Source of the DNA: Kingella denitrificans ATCC 33394
GTDB lineage: Bacteria > Pseudomonadota > Gammaproteobacteria > Burkholderiales > Neisseriaceae
Length of the DNA stretch: 64,000 nucleotides
NCBI RefSeq assembly: GCF_000190695.1
Contig: NZ_GL870929.1
Span: forward strand, 208,853 to 272,852
Direction of reading: 5' to 3'
Position 1 is the stretch's first letter. Every line of letters starts with the position of its first letter. The notes under the pieces were generated by a model. That model was not told the DNA's origin. It saw only the letters and a program-made list of their open reading frames with translations, and did no database searches. Positions 52,542 through 60,730 of the stretch are shown here, in pieces. Position numbers and translations under genes: made by a program.

Positions 52542-54275
52542 TTAATCTGCCGAACTGTTCGGATGGCTGTCTTTCACCGGTTGCACCAAGCCTTGCGTCA
52601 GGCCGTTGATGTCCGCGCCGTTCAGGCCGATTTCTTTGAGCAGGTTGTCCACCAGCGGCGCTTGGCTGCGGTAACGCAATGCGCTGTTCACCATTTGGTC
52701 GGCCAAATTACCTTGCGCTGCGGCTCCTTGTTCCGTGTGCAGGCTGCTTTGCGCGCTTTGTCCCACGCTGCTCAAACCATCGACGTGCAGGATTTTAATG
52801 CCGTCAATCTGCTCGATGGGGCGCACGCTTTCGCGGATGATTTCGGGCAGGTGGCGCAGCAGGGCCATGCGGATTTGCATTTCGATTTGTTCCGCGCTCA
52901 ATACGTTGGCGGCTTCGTTCACCGCGCGAGAACCTTCGGCATCCACGCGGTATTGCTGCTCTTGCGCTTGTGCCAGCAGGATTTTCGCATCCGCCTCACC
53001 CTGTGCGTGCATACGGCTTTGCGCGGCTTCGGCTTCTGCGGCAATACGCAGGGCTTCGGCGCGGTCGATGGCGGCTTGTTTTTCGGCTTCGGCGGCCACG
53101 GTCAGCGCAATCGCTTCTTTTTGCGCGGCTTCCTGCGCGGCAATCAGTTCCACCGCTTTGGCACGTTCGGCGCGCTCGGTTTCGCGCACGGTAATCACGC
53201 TTTCTTCTTCGCGCACGGCGGCGGCGCGCGCTTTGTCAGCTTCGGCCTTGGCTTCGGATTCAGCACGGGATTTTTCCGCCACAGCAATCGCGCGGTCTTG
53301 TTCCGCCAATTCAATCGCTTTGCGGCGTTCCACTTCGGCCTGCTCCACCGCCTGCGCTTTGCGGATGTCTTCGTTTTTAATGTCGCGCTCGGCGGCAATG
53401 CGTTTCAAATCCACTTCGCGTTCGGCGGCAATTTTGGCTTCTTCGGCTTCGCGTTTTTTGGCGGCTTCCTGCTCGGCAATGCTGGCTTCTTGTTCGGCAC
53501 GGCGCAGGGCGATTTCGCGCTCTTGGTCCAGCTTCGCATATTCTTCCTCGCGCAGGATTTGCAGGCGGCTGCGCTCGGTTTCCAGATTTTTGCTGCGGAT
53601 GGCCAAATCGGTGTCCTGCTCGATGTCATTGCGTTTTTTGCGGCGCACTTCAATGGTTTCGGTCAAACGGGTCAGGCCTTCCGCGTCGAAGGCGTTTTGC
53701 GGGTTGAAGAATTCAAATGCCGTTTGGTCCAGGCCGGTCAGCGACACGGTTTCCAGCTCCAAGCCGTTTTTATACAAATCTTCGGATACGACTTGCTGCA
53801 CTTTTTGCACGAAATCCACCCGTTTTTCATGCAGCTCTTCCATGGCCATTTCGGCGGCGACGGCACGCAGGCTGTCCACAAATTTGCCTTCCACCAATTC
53901 TTTCAACTGCGCGGGCGACATGGTTTTCATACCCAGCGTTTGCGCGGCGGTGGCGATGCTTTCGGAAGTGGGTTTCACGCGCACATAAAATTCGGCCGTC
54001 ACGTCCACGCGCATGCGGTCGCGCGTAATCAGGGCTTGGTTGGCTTCGCGGCGCACTTCCAGCCGCAGCGTGTTCATGTTCACGGGGATGATTTCATGCA
54101 GCACGGGCAATACCAGCGCACCGCCGTTCATAATCACTTTTTCGCCGCCCCAGCCGGTGCGCACGAACGATACTTCTTTGCTGGCACGGCGGTACAGGCG
54201 CGTTAAAATCAGGCCGATGACAAACAGGGCGATGAGTGCAATGCCTGCCAAGATTAAAATTTCAACCAGTCCCAT
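52542..54275 (-). CDS. yqiK: YqiK-like flotillin
   Basis: A 577-residue SPFH-domain protein. One N-terminal helix spans residues 5-28. The SPFH domain fills about 35-220 (VRTGWGGEKVIMNGGALVLPVLHEIIPV). A very long charged, Ala/Glu-rich coiled coil runs over about 230-450 and a short C-terminal region follows. Flotillins assemble into membrane cages that organise lipid microdomains. In E. coli yqiK follows yqiJ, the same order as here. AAAGGA precedes the ATG. It is the last gene of the envelope operon. Confidence 0.92.
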   Translation of the reverse strand: MGLVEILILAGIALIALFVIGLILTRLYRRASKEVSFVRTGWGGEKVIMNGGALVLPVLHEIIPVNMNTLRLEVRREANQALITRDRMRVDVTAEFYVRVKPTSESIATAAQTLGMKTMSPAQLKELVEGKFVDSLRAVAAEMAMEELHEKRVDFVQKVQQVVSEDLYKNGLELETVSLTGLDQTAFEFFNPQNAFDAEGLTRLTETIEVRRKKRNDIEQDTDLAIRSKNLETERSRLQILREEEYAKLDQEREIALRRAEQEASIAEQEAAKKREAEEAKIAAEREVDLKRIAAERDIKNEDIRKAQAVEQAEVERRKAIELAEQDRAIAVAEKSRAESEAKAEADKARAAAVREEESVITVRETERAERAKAVELIAAQEAAQKEAIALTVAAEAEKQAAIDRAEALRIAAEAEAAQSRMHAQGEADAKILLAQAQEQQYRVDAEGSRAVNEAANVLSAEQIEMQIRMALLRHLPEIIRESVRPIEQIDGIKILHVDGLSSVGQSAQSSLHTEQGAAAQGNLADQMVNSALRYRSQAPLVDNLLKEIGLNGADINGLTQGLVQPVKDSHPNSSAD

Positions 54276-54371
54276 GGTTTTCCTTTCTGTTGAAAAAATA
54301 GAACAAAATCAAGTGCCGTTGAATGCGGCGGGGTCAGTCGGATTCGCGCTGTGCGAATGGTGGTGATTCTG

Positions 54372-54418
54372 AAGCAGCCTGCATCAACGGCATTGGCGCG
54401 ATGGGGTGCAGGCTGCTT
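54372..54418 (-). repeat. DUS inverted pair inside the yqiJ-yqiK gap
   Basis: The 151-base gap has the pair in the outward-run order, so partial termination before yqiK is possible. Confidence 0.7.
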
Positions 54419-54426
54419 TTGGGGTG

Positions 54427-55110
54427 TTACGATTCGTCTTCCTGCAAATGGGGGTTGGAGTTGGCAATCATCAGGAAGCGGCCTTGCCGTTCTGCCACCA
54501 GCAGGACGTGGCTGCCCTGCGTCAGTATTGCGCCACCGTCTGCGCATGCCATGACATAATGCGTTTGCCCGAATGCGTCTTTCACGCGGACTTGCGCGGC
54601 GTGCTCTGCGTCGGCATTGCCCAGCACGATAATGCCTACGCGGCCGACCAAATCGGCGGAACGTTGCGCGCTGGTTTCGTCTTTGGGCAGCCAGCGGTAT
54701 AAGCCGGCGGCCAGCACGCGTACCACGGGCAGCGACAGCAGCCAAACGCCGATGGCGGCGAGCCACATGGGCAGCGCATAACCCAAAATGCCGTACAAAG
54801 CAGCCTGCACCCCGTAGCCCAGCGTACCGAATACCGACAGGAACACCACCAGCCATATCAGCACGGGCAGCCTGCCCAAATACAGCCAGCTTAAAAAGCG
54901 CAGAAACGTGCCTGCGGAATCCAAGTCCATGGCCACATCGGGCGAATGTACATCGCCCAGTTCGCCCAGCGAGTCGGGCAGGAAGCTGTTGAGCCAGTCG
55001 CTGGACGCGCCTATCATCCACAAGGCGCATTCCACCAGGCCCAGCAGCAACATCATGGCCAGCGCGACGCCGAAAATCAGTGTTTCAGGGGTGTTGATGA
55101 TTTGCCACAT
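54427..55110 (-). CDS. yqiJ: YqiJ-like NfeD-related membrane protein
   Basis: A 227-residue protein with N-terminal helices (LIFGVALAMMLLLGLVECALWMIG, LIWLVVFLSVFG, LPMWLAAIGVWLLSLPVV) and a C-terminal OB-like domain (LVGRVGIIVLGNADAEHAAQVRVKDAFGQTHYVMA). This layout is that of YqiJ/DUF1449, an NfeD-like partner of flotillins. AAGGA precedes the ATG at 55110. Confidence 0.88.
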   Translation of the reverse strand: MWQIINTPETLIFGVALAMMLLLGLVECALWMIGASSDWLNSFLPDSLGELGDVHSPDVAMDLDSAGTFLRFLSWLYLGRLPVLIWLVVFLSVFGTLGYGVQAALYGILGYALPMWLAAIGVWLLSLPVVRVLAAGLYRWLPKDETSAQRSADLVGRVGIIVLGNADAEHAAQVRVKDAFGQTHYVMACADGGAILTQGSHVLLVAERQGRFLMIANSNPHLQEDES

Positions 55111-55169
55111 AGTTTGTCCTTGTTATCCGGTGCCCGTTGCCGGTCAAAATAAGGTTTTCATGCCTATCT

Positions 55170-55676
55170 TTATGATTGCCGGGCCAAATTTTCTTTACAC
55201 ATGCGCACATTGTCTTCTGCTTCGGGGCTGGGCAATTTTTTGGCGGCGGCTTCGAAATAGGCACAGGCGCGTTCCAAATCGTGCGGCACGGTTTTGCCTT
55301 CGGCATAGAGCACCGCCGCGTTGTTCATGGCTTTGGCGTTGCCTTGCTGTGCGGCGCGTTCGTACCACACCAAAGCCTGGGCTTCGATGCCGTTGCGGTG
55401 CAGAATCCGCCCCACGGCGTATTGTGCGTCGGCGTTGCCGTCTTGCGCCTGTTTCATCAGGGTGGGGTCGATTTTCGGCTGCTCGGGTTCGCGTTTGCCC
55501 AAAGCGGCGATATTCGGCAGGTCGATATCAATGCCGTCTTTCATCATTGCCAGCGTGCCTGCCAGCCCCAGCAAGATTACGCCGATGCCCAGCAGCCAAT
55601 ATAGCGCGGCGTTGGATGATTTTTGTTGGGATTGCTGCCAGCGTTCGGCGGGGGATTTGTAATCGTCCGTTTTCAT
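55170..55676 (-). CDS. Membrane-anchored Sel1-repeat protein
   Basis: A 168-residue protein with a cytoplasmic N-tail, one helix at about 25-45 and Sel1-like repeats (AQDGNADAQYAVGRILHRNG, WYERAAQQGNAKAMNNAAVLYAEG, ACAYFEAAAKK). Sel1 repeats bind proteins, so it may be an adaptor. AAGGA precedes the ATG at 55676; a longer frame upstream is not supported. It lies between the small membrane protein gene and yqiJ. Confidence 0.82.
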   Translation of the reverse strand: MKTDDYKSPAERWQQSQQKSSNAALYWLLGIGVILLGLAGTLAMMKDGIDIDLPNIAALGKREPEQPKIDPTLMKQAQDGNADAQYAVGRILHRNGIEAQALVWYERAAQQGNAKAMNNAAVLYAEGKTVPHDLERACAYFEAAAKKLPSPEAEDNVRMCKENLARQS

Positions 55677-55688
55677 TGCGTTTCCTTG

Positions 55689-55720
55689 AAGCAGCCTGCA
55701 TTTTGGTGTGCAGGCTGCTT
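55689..55720 (-). repeat. Short-loop DUS pair inside the operon
   Basis: AAGCAGCCTGCA and its inverse are separated by only eight bases, in the gap before the Sel1 gene. Confidence 0.75.
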
Positions 55721-55732
55721 TTGTTGCGGGGA

Positions 55733-56032
55733 TTAAGCATGGGCGAATAACGCAAAGCCAAGCCATGATGCGATTGCGGGCAATAAAATGATTTTCCAGG
55801 AGGCATCGTATCTTCCGACCAGCAGGATTTTGAGCAGGAATACGATAGAGTAAACGGCCGCCATCACTGTCCAAAACATCATTGCTATGCCCCAAAACTG
55901 CAAAGTATGCGTCATGGGTTTGGGCGACTTTGCCACCCATAAGTGCGATAGGACGATACTGACCCAACTGCCTGCCAAGATGGCGATGTATCTGAATTTT
56001 TCGGGCGTTGACAAATTGTTTCGGTCCATCAT
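55733..56032 (-). CDS. Small three-helix membrane protein
   Basis: A 99-residue hydrophobic protein with three helices (about 14-31, 45-70 and 79-96) and no recognised domain. AGAGGA precedes the ATG (a second ATG follows at once). It sits between the lipoprotein and Sel1 genes of the envelope operon, so its role is probably tied to the PspA-flotillin module (inference). Confidence 0.7.
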   Translation of the reverse strand: MMDRNNLSTPEKFRYIAILAGSWVSIVLSHLWVAKSPKPMTHTLQFWGIAMMFWTVMAAVYSIVFLLKILLVGRYDASWKIILLPAIASWLGFALFAHA

Positions 56033-56104
56033 GAGTTATCCTCTTGAATGTGTGATTTTTATGGGTACATTCGGCGGATGAACAGTGCAGGCTGCTTTTT
56101 GCCG

Positions 56105-56587
56105 TTATTTATTATCCAGCTTGATGCCTTCGCGCCTTGCGGCGGCTATAAACTTATTTTGTCCTTGCAGGAACTGCTGCTGGCCTTCCAGTGCTAATCG
56201 GCTTGCCGCCTCCTGAGCCTGACTGTCTTTGGCCGGTGCCGCGATGGCTTGCTTGGCACCACGGACGAGTTTATCTATACCTTGCGAAAAATCGTCGCGG
56301 ATGCTGCGGCCTTCGTCGGTTTTCAGCGACAGCGCGTTCAAACCGGCCGGTACTTTTTCGAAATATTGCGTCATCTCGCCCAAAGTGGCCTTAACTTCTG
56401 CTTCACTTTTTGCCTGCCGCAATCGCTGTTGATACTCTTGATTTTTTTCGGACGTGTAACCTGTTTCGACCAACACTTTGGCGATGGCCTGCAAATCAGA
56501 TTTGGCAGGATTGCCGCAGGCAGCCAGCAGCATAACGCCGGCCAATACCAATACTGCATTACGGAACCATTGACGGATATTTTTCAT
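56105..56587 (-). CDS. Lipoprotein B, tandem duplicate
   Basis: A 160-residue lipoprotein with signal peptide and lipobox LAAC at residues 21-24. The mature part is helical (DLQAIAKVLVETGYTSEKNQEYQQRLRQAKSE). It is a paralogue of the gene at 56641: the first 26 residues are identical and similarity runs to the end. The DUS 3' of the gene is also duplicated. The family is not recognised. Residue +2 after the Cys is Gly-Asn, without an inner-membrane Asp, so the outer membrane is possible. Confidence 0.82.
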   Translation of the reverse strand: MKNIRQWFRNAVLVLAGVMLLAACGNPAKSDLQAIAKVLVETGYTSEKNQEYQQRLRQAKSEAEVKATLGEMTQYFEKVPAGLNALSLKTDEGRSIRDDFSQGIDKLVRGAKQAIAAPAKDSQAQEAASRLALEGQQQFLQGQNKFIAAARREGIKLDNK

Positions 56588-56640
56588 GATATTTCTCACA
56601 ATAACCAAATGTTTGAAAAGGTGCAGACTGCTTTTTGCCG

Positions 56641-57123
56641 TTATTTATTGTTCAGCTTGATGCCTTCGCGCCCTGCGGCGACCATGAATTTGTTCTGCCC
56701 TTGCAAAAGCTGCTGTTGTCCTTCCAGCGCCAGTTTTTGCGCTTCCATCATGGCGGCGGTGTCTTTCGGCGACAGGGTCAGTGCCTGCTTGGTGGCGCGG
56801 ATGACTTTATCCATGCCTTGCGACAAATCGTCGCGGATACCGCGGCCTTCATCGGTTTTCATCGACAGCGCGTTCAAACCGGCGGGCACTTTTTCAAAGT
56901 ATTGCAGCATTTCGCCCACAATCGCCTTGCTTTCGGCTTCGGATTTGGCTTGTTGCAAACGCAGTTGGTATTCCTGGTTTTTTTGCGGGCTGTAACCTGT
57001 GTCGACCATCACTTTGGCGATGGCCTGCAAATCGGCTTTGGCGGAATTGCCGCAGGCAGCCAGCAGCATAACGCCGGCCAGTACCAATACTGCGTTGCGG
57101 AACCATTGACGGATATTTTTCAT
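56641..57123 (-). CDS. Lipoprotein A, tandem duplicate
   Basis: A 160-residue lipoprotein with lipobox LAAC at 21-24, nearly the same layout as the gene at 56105. GGAG lies upstream of the ATG at 57123. It directly follows pspA on the minus strand. Shared blocks are GLNALSxKTDEGRxIRDDxSQGxDK and ALEGQQQxLQGQNKF. It may monitor the envelope and pass a signal inward (inference). The downstream DUS is mutated (TGCAGACTGCTT). Confidence 0.82.
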   Translation of the reverse strand: MKNIRQWFRNAVLVLAGVMLLAACGNSAKADLQAIAKVMVDTGYSPQKNQEYQLRLQQAKSEAESKAIVGEMLQYFEKVPAGLNALSMKTDEGRGIRDDLSQGMDKVIRATKQALTLSPKDTAAMMEAQKLALEGQQQLLQGQNKFMVAAGREGIKLNNK

Positions 57124-57169
57124 AAATATTTCTCCAAATAAACAATTGTTTGAAAAGTGCAGGCTGCTT

Positions 57170-57844
57170 TCAAGGCTTGGCTTTCAAAGCCGCCAAACGC
57201 GCTGCAATCTGTGCTTCGCGCCCCAGGTCGGACAATTCCTGCAATGCCGCGGCCTGTGCCGCATCGGGTGAAGCAATGCCGATGCCACCTTGACGCTGCA
57301 AAACACGGTTGAATTGTACGCCGTTTTGTTCTGCTGCGCGTTCCAGTTGTGCCATTTTGTTGCTGTCCGCGCCACTACCCGAAGTTGCACCGCCAATGCT
57401 GGCTTGTGCGCGTTTCCAGTCGTCCAAAGCAGCCTGCATTTCGCGTTTTTTCGCCAACAGCGCCGCCACAAACGCATCCAGTTCGCGCTCTTGGCTGCTG
57501 CAATCGGCCAGGCTTTGCTCCAACACGGGCAGCCGTGCTTCAATGTCCAGTTGCTCGGCAATGCCGGCTTTCGCCAAGTCTTCGCGTCCCGCGTCCAAAG
57601 CGGTGGCAATCTGGTCGGCCAGTTGTTCGTGGCGGTTGTTTTCATCGGCCAGTTTTTTGGTCGCCAAATGTTTTTGCGCCAGCACTTTGCCCAATTCTGT
57701 GCGCACTTCGTCAATCGTGCGCTCCAATTCGCGGATGTTTTCTTGCATCACTGCTTCGGGCATGCAGTCTTCCGCTTTGTCCAACATGGCGTGAAAGCCG
57801 CCGCTGACCAAACGCGCCACGCGCCGTGCCAAAGATTCGCTCAT
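57170..57844 (-). CDS. PspA/IM30-family protein
   Basis: A 224-residue coiled-coil protein of the PspA/IM30 family. The segment KAEDCMPEAVMQENIRELERTIDEVRTELGK is the family signature and helices fill most of the chain. PspA proteins bind stressed inner membrane and can form ESCRT-III-like assemblies. The N-terminal MSESLARRVARLVSGGFHAML could be the amphipathic membrane-binding helix. AAGGAG precedes the ATG. It is the second gene of the operon. No pspBC or pspF is seen, so regulation differs from E. coli. Confidence 0.85.
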   Translation of the reverse strand: MSESLARRVARLVSGGFHAMLDKAEDCMPEAVMQENIRELERTIDEVRTELGKVLAQKHLATKKLADENNRHEQLADQIATALDAGREDLAKAGIAEQLDIEARLPVLEQSLADCSSQERELDAFVAALLAKKREMQAALDDWKRAQASIGGATSGSGADSNKMAQLERAAEQNGVQFNRVLQRQGGIGIASPDAAQAAALQELSDLGREAQIAARLAALKAKP

Positions 57845-57904
57845 AATTTGCTCCTTAATGGGTTGAATATTGAAATGAAAAAGCAGCCTGCACTTTCCAA
57901 TGCG

Positions 57905-58405
57905 TTATTCGGGCTGCCGTGCCTGCTGCACAATCGCGGCCAGTTTCAGCGTGTTGTCCAAATGCTGCAAAACGCCGTCGTCGTATGCCGCGCCTTTGCC
58001 CACAATCGCCAGTTGCAGCACGGCATCCATCAGCCGCACAATCCGCCACAGATTTTTTTCTTCATATTCGCGTAGCTGCTGGATATCGGGCGATTCGGGC
58101 AAATCGGTGGCCAGCGTCGCCATCATGTCGGGCAGCAGTTCGAACAACCGCGTGAGAATGGCGGAATGCACGCCCAACTCTTTTTCCGCATGGAGGACGC
58201 GGTGTTTGGCCGGCTGAATCAAACGCTCCATTTCGTCCAGCGCAAACGAATAATCGCGCACGGTTTCATGCGACATCCGCGCCTGTTTGAGCAATTCGCG
58301 GATTTTTTCGGACGGCGTGCTCGCCCCTTCAATGGACAGTTGCGCAATGAAATCCGCTTCTTCTTGGTCGATACGCACGCTTAAAGGAATACGGTTTGCA
58401 GACAT
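57905..58405 (-). CDS. Ribbon-helix-helix-like protein heading the PspA operon
   Basis: A 166-residue protein. The first about 45 residues (RIPLSVRIDQEEADFIAQLSIEG, PSEKIRELLKQA) resemble a ribbon-helix-helix DNA-binding domain; the remainder is helical and not recognised. AAAGG precedes the ATG at 58405. Two inverted 14-base words in its leader suggest that it controls its own operon. The RHH call is from pattern, not search. Confidence 0.6.
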   Translation of the reverse strand: MSANRIPLSVRIDQEEADFIAQLSIEGASTPSEKIRELLKQARMSHETVRDYSFALDEMERLIQPAKHRVLHAEKELGVHSAILTRLFELLPDMMATLATDLPESPDIQQLREYEEKNLWRIVRLMDAVLQLAIVGKGAAYDDGVLQHLDNTLKLAAIVQQARQPE

Positions 58406-58425
58406 ATTGAGTTACCTTTGAAATT

Positions 58426-58439
58426 ATTTGTATGCAAAT
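58426..58439. promoter_or_regulatory. Operator candidate 1 of the PspA operon
   Basis: ATTTGTATGCAAAT lies 21 bases upstream of the first gene's start and overlaps the candidate -10 box. It is itself a near palindrome (TTTGyATrCAAA). Confidence 0.6.
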
Positions 58440-58465
58440 ATACATAAAACGAATTCAATGCGCAA
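58437..58465 (-). promoter_or_regulatory. Candidate promoter of the PspA operon
   Basis: On the minus strand -35 TTGCGC (58465-58460) and -10 TATATT (58442-58437) are 17 bases apart, 31 bases upstream of the ATG. Confidence 0.5.
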
Positions 58466-58512
58466 TATTTTAAATGCAATAAATCTTTAATTAATTGTTT
58501 TATCTGTTTTAA

Positions 58513-58526
58513 ATTTGCATACAAAT
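58513..58526. promoter_or_regulatory. Operator candidate 2 of the PspA operon
   Basis: ATTTGCATACAAAT, the exact inverse of operator 1, lies 73 bases further upstream, in the divergent gap toward rmlD. Confidence 0.6.
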
Positions 58527-58604
58527 GATGACGCTCTGTATGCATCGTCGGCAAAACCCGTTGTGCAGGCTGCAAATTTCCCACGCAAAACAGGGCGGCG
58601 CTGC

Positions 58605-58610
58605 TATAAT
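58605..58610 (+). promoter_or_regulatory. Extended -10 box upstream of rmlD
   Basis: CTGCTATAAT has the TGn extension and a consensus TATAAT, 77 bases before the rmlD start. No clear -35 box is seen. Confidence 0.45.
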
Positions 58611-58687
58611 TGGCCTCTTTTTATGGCGATTGCCCATACCGCCGTTTTGCGGATACGGGCAATGCCGACAGACACAGAGAGTACATT

Positions 58688-59551
58688 ATGCGGATTTTAT
58701 TGACAGGTGCGAACGGGCAGGTTGGCCGCTGTATCAAGCAGCAAAAGTCCGAGCATTGGGAAATGATTGCCGCCGATTCCAACACACTGGACATCACCAG
58801 TGCGGCGGCCGTGAACAATATGGTGCAGAATTTCGAGCCGGATGTAATTATTAACGCGGCGGGCTACACCAATTTGGAAGCGGCGGAATGCCATAAAGAA
58901 CAAGTGTTTGCCGTGAATGCGGAAGGCCCGCGGATTTTGGCGGAAACGGCTGCGCGCGCAGGCATCCGCTTCATCCACATTTCCAGCGATTATGTGTTTG
59001 ACGGGCAAAAGCGCATGCCGTACACCGAAAACGATTATGCCAACCCGCTTTCGACCTATGCCAAATCCAAACTGGCGGGCGAACTGCTGGCACTGTCGGC
59101 CAATCCGGACAGCATTATCGTGCGTTCTTCGTGGGTGTTTTCCGAATTCGACAACCACTGCAACAATTTTGTGAAGCGCGTGCTGTTGCAGGCTGCTTCG
59201 GGCGAAGTGAAAACGCTGTCCGACAAAATCGGCTGTCCGACTTATGCCGGCGATTTAGCGCGTATTATGGTGGATTTGGCGCAATGCCGCCAAGCACCGC
59301 GCGGCATTTACCATTACTGCGGCGACAAAGCCGTGAACCGCTTGGAATTTGCACAGGCGGTGGTCCGTGCCCTGCCGGACGGCGGCCATGTGGCCGTGCG
59401 CGAAGTGCCGGCCGCTGAAAATGCAGAACGCACGCCGCGTCCGCCGTATTCGGTTTTGTCGTGCGAAAAAATCCGCGCGCTGGGCTATGAAGCCTCCGAT
59501 TGGCAAAGCGCGCTGAAACGCATCGTGCCCGAATTGGCGCGGCAGATTTAA
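58688..59551 (+). CDS. rmlD: dTDP-4-dehydrorhamnose reductase
   Basis: A 287-residue NAD(P)-dependent reductase, the last step of dTDP-L-rhamnose synthesis. The Rossmann motif is LTGANGQVGR, followed by INAAGYTNLEAAE, HISSDYVFDG, YAKSKLAGE and a C-terminal RPPYSVLSCEKI. AGAGAG precedes the ATG at 58688. rmlA, rmlB and rmlC are not in the window. Confidence 0.92.
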   Translation: MRILLTGANGQVGRCIKQQKSEHWEMIAADSNTLDITSAAAVNNMVQNFEPDVIINAAGYTNLEAAECHKEQVFAVNAEGPRILAETAARAGIRFIHISSDYVFDGQKRMPYTENDYANPLSTYAKSKLAGELLALSANPDSIIVRSSWVFSEFDNHCNNFVKRVLLQAASGEVKTLSDKIGCPTYAGDLARIMVDLAQCRQAPRGIYHYCGDKAVNRLEFAQAVVRALPDGGHVAVREVPAAENAERTPRPPYSVLSCEKIRALGYEASDWQSALKRIVPELARQI

Positions 59552-59590
59552 CCTTGACTGCGGCCGGCTCGGCTATCCGCTTTGGGTAGA

Positions 59591-59632
59591 AAGCAGCCTG
59601 CACTTGTGAAAACTGCAAAGTGCAGGCTGCTT
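59591..59632 (+). terminator. DUS inverted pair after rmlD
   Basis: A 12-base stem with an 18-base loop and a TTTTT run, between rmlD and pseB. Confidence 0.75.
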
Positions 59633-59663
59633 TTTCGTATTGATTTTATTGACACAGACGATT

Positions 59664-60662
59664 ATGTTAAACAACTCCACTATCCTCGTAACCGGCGGCA
59701 CTGGCTCGTTCGGCAACACCTTCGTGCCCATGACCCTGGCCAAATACAATCCCAAAAAAATCATCATCTTCTCGCGCGACGAAATGAAACAGTGGGAAAT
59801 GGCGAAAAAATTTCAGGGCGACAAACGCGTGCGCTTCTTCATCGGCGACGTGCGCGACAAAGACCGCCTGTACCGCGCGCTTGACGGCGTGGATTACGTC
59901 GTCCATGCCGCCGCCACCAAAATCGTCCCCACCGCCGAATACAACCCGTTCGAGTGCGTGAAAACCAACATCAACGGCGCAATGAACCTGATTGACGCCT
60001 GCATCGACAAAGGCGTGAAGCGCGTCGTCGCCCTGTCCACCGACAAAGCCAGCAGCCCCGTCAATTTATACGGCGCCACCAAGCTCGCCAGCGACAAACT
60101 CTTCGTGGCTGGTAACGCCTATTCCGGCGAACACGGCTGCCGCTTCGCCGTGGTGCGCTACGGCAACGTGATGGGCTCGCGCGGCTCGGTCATCCCGTTT
60201 TTCCTCACCCAGCGCGCACGCGGCACACTGCCGATTACCGACCCGCGCATGACCCGCTTCATGATTTCGCTGGAACAGGGCGTAGAGCTCGTGTGGCACG
60301 CATTTGACGACATGGTGGGCGGAGAAATTTATGTGAAAAAAATACCGTCCATGAACATTTGCGATTTGGCCGCCGCCGTTGCCCCCGAATGCGCGCAGGA
60401 AACTGTCGGCATCCGCCCCGGCGAAAAACTGCACGAGCAAATGATTGGCGCGGAAGACTCGTTCCACACCTACGAATACCCCGAACACTTCAAAATCCTG
60501 CCCGCCATCAACGGCTGGGACGAAACGCCCGAGCGCATCAAAAACGGCGTGAAAGTGCCCGAAGGCTTCGTGTATGCCAGCGACAACAACACAGAATGGA
60601 TGACGCGCGAGGAATTGCAGGCGTGGATTGAGGCGAACAAAGAGAAAATCGGCGCGATTTGA
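59664..60662 (+). CDS. pseB: UDP-GlcNAc 4,6-dehydratase (inverting), PseB type
   Basis: A 332-residue SDR enzyme that starts CMP-pseudaminic acid or related diaminosugar synthesis. Segments are ILVTGGTGSFGNTFV, FSRDEMKQWEM, FIGDVRDKDRLYRAL, ALSTDKASSPVNLYGATKLASDKLF and TRFMISLEQGVELVW. The short single-domain form without a membrane region fits PseB. No pseC or other pseudaminic acid gene lies nearby. Confidence 0.92.
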   Translation: MLNNSTILVTGGTGSFGNTFVPMTLAKYNPKKIIIFSRDEMKQWEMAKKFQGDKRVRFFIGDVRDKDRLYRALDGVDYVVHAAATKIVPTAEYNPFECVKTNINGAMNLIDACIDKGVKRVVALSTDKASSPVNLYGATKLASDKLFVAGNAYSGEHGCRFAVVRYGNVMGSRGSVIPFFLTQRARGTLPITDPRMTRFMISLEQGVELVWHAFDDMVGGEIYVKKIPSMNICDLAAAVAPECAQETVGIRPGEKLHEQMIGAEDSFHTYEYPEHFKILPAINGWDETPERIKNGVKVPEGFVYASDNNTEWMTREELQAWIEANKEKIGAI

Positions 60663-60730
60663 GTGCTGTTATGAAGGTGCAGGCTGCTTTGAAATGGTTT
60701 TCAGGCAGCCTTAATAACGACGGAACACCC

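Noticed and set aside
52407..54206. 599-codon plus-strand frame over yqiK
   Set aside because: It is the complement of the flotillin coiled coil; the Phe/Gly/His-rich content is an artefact.
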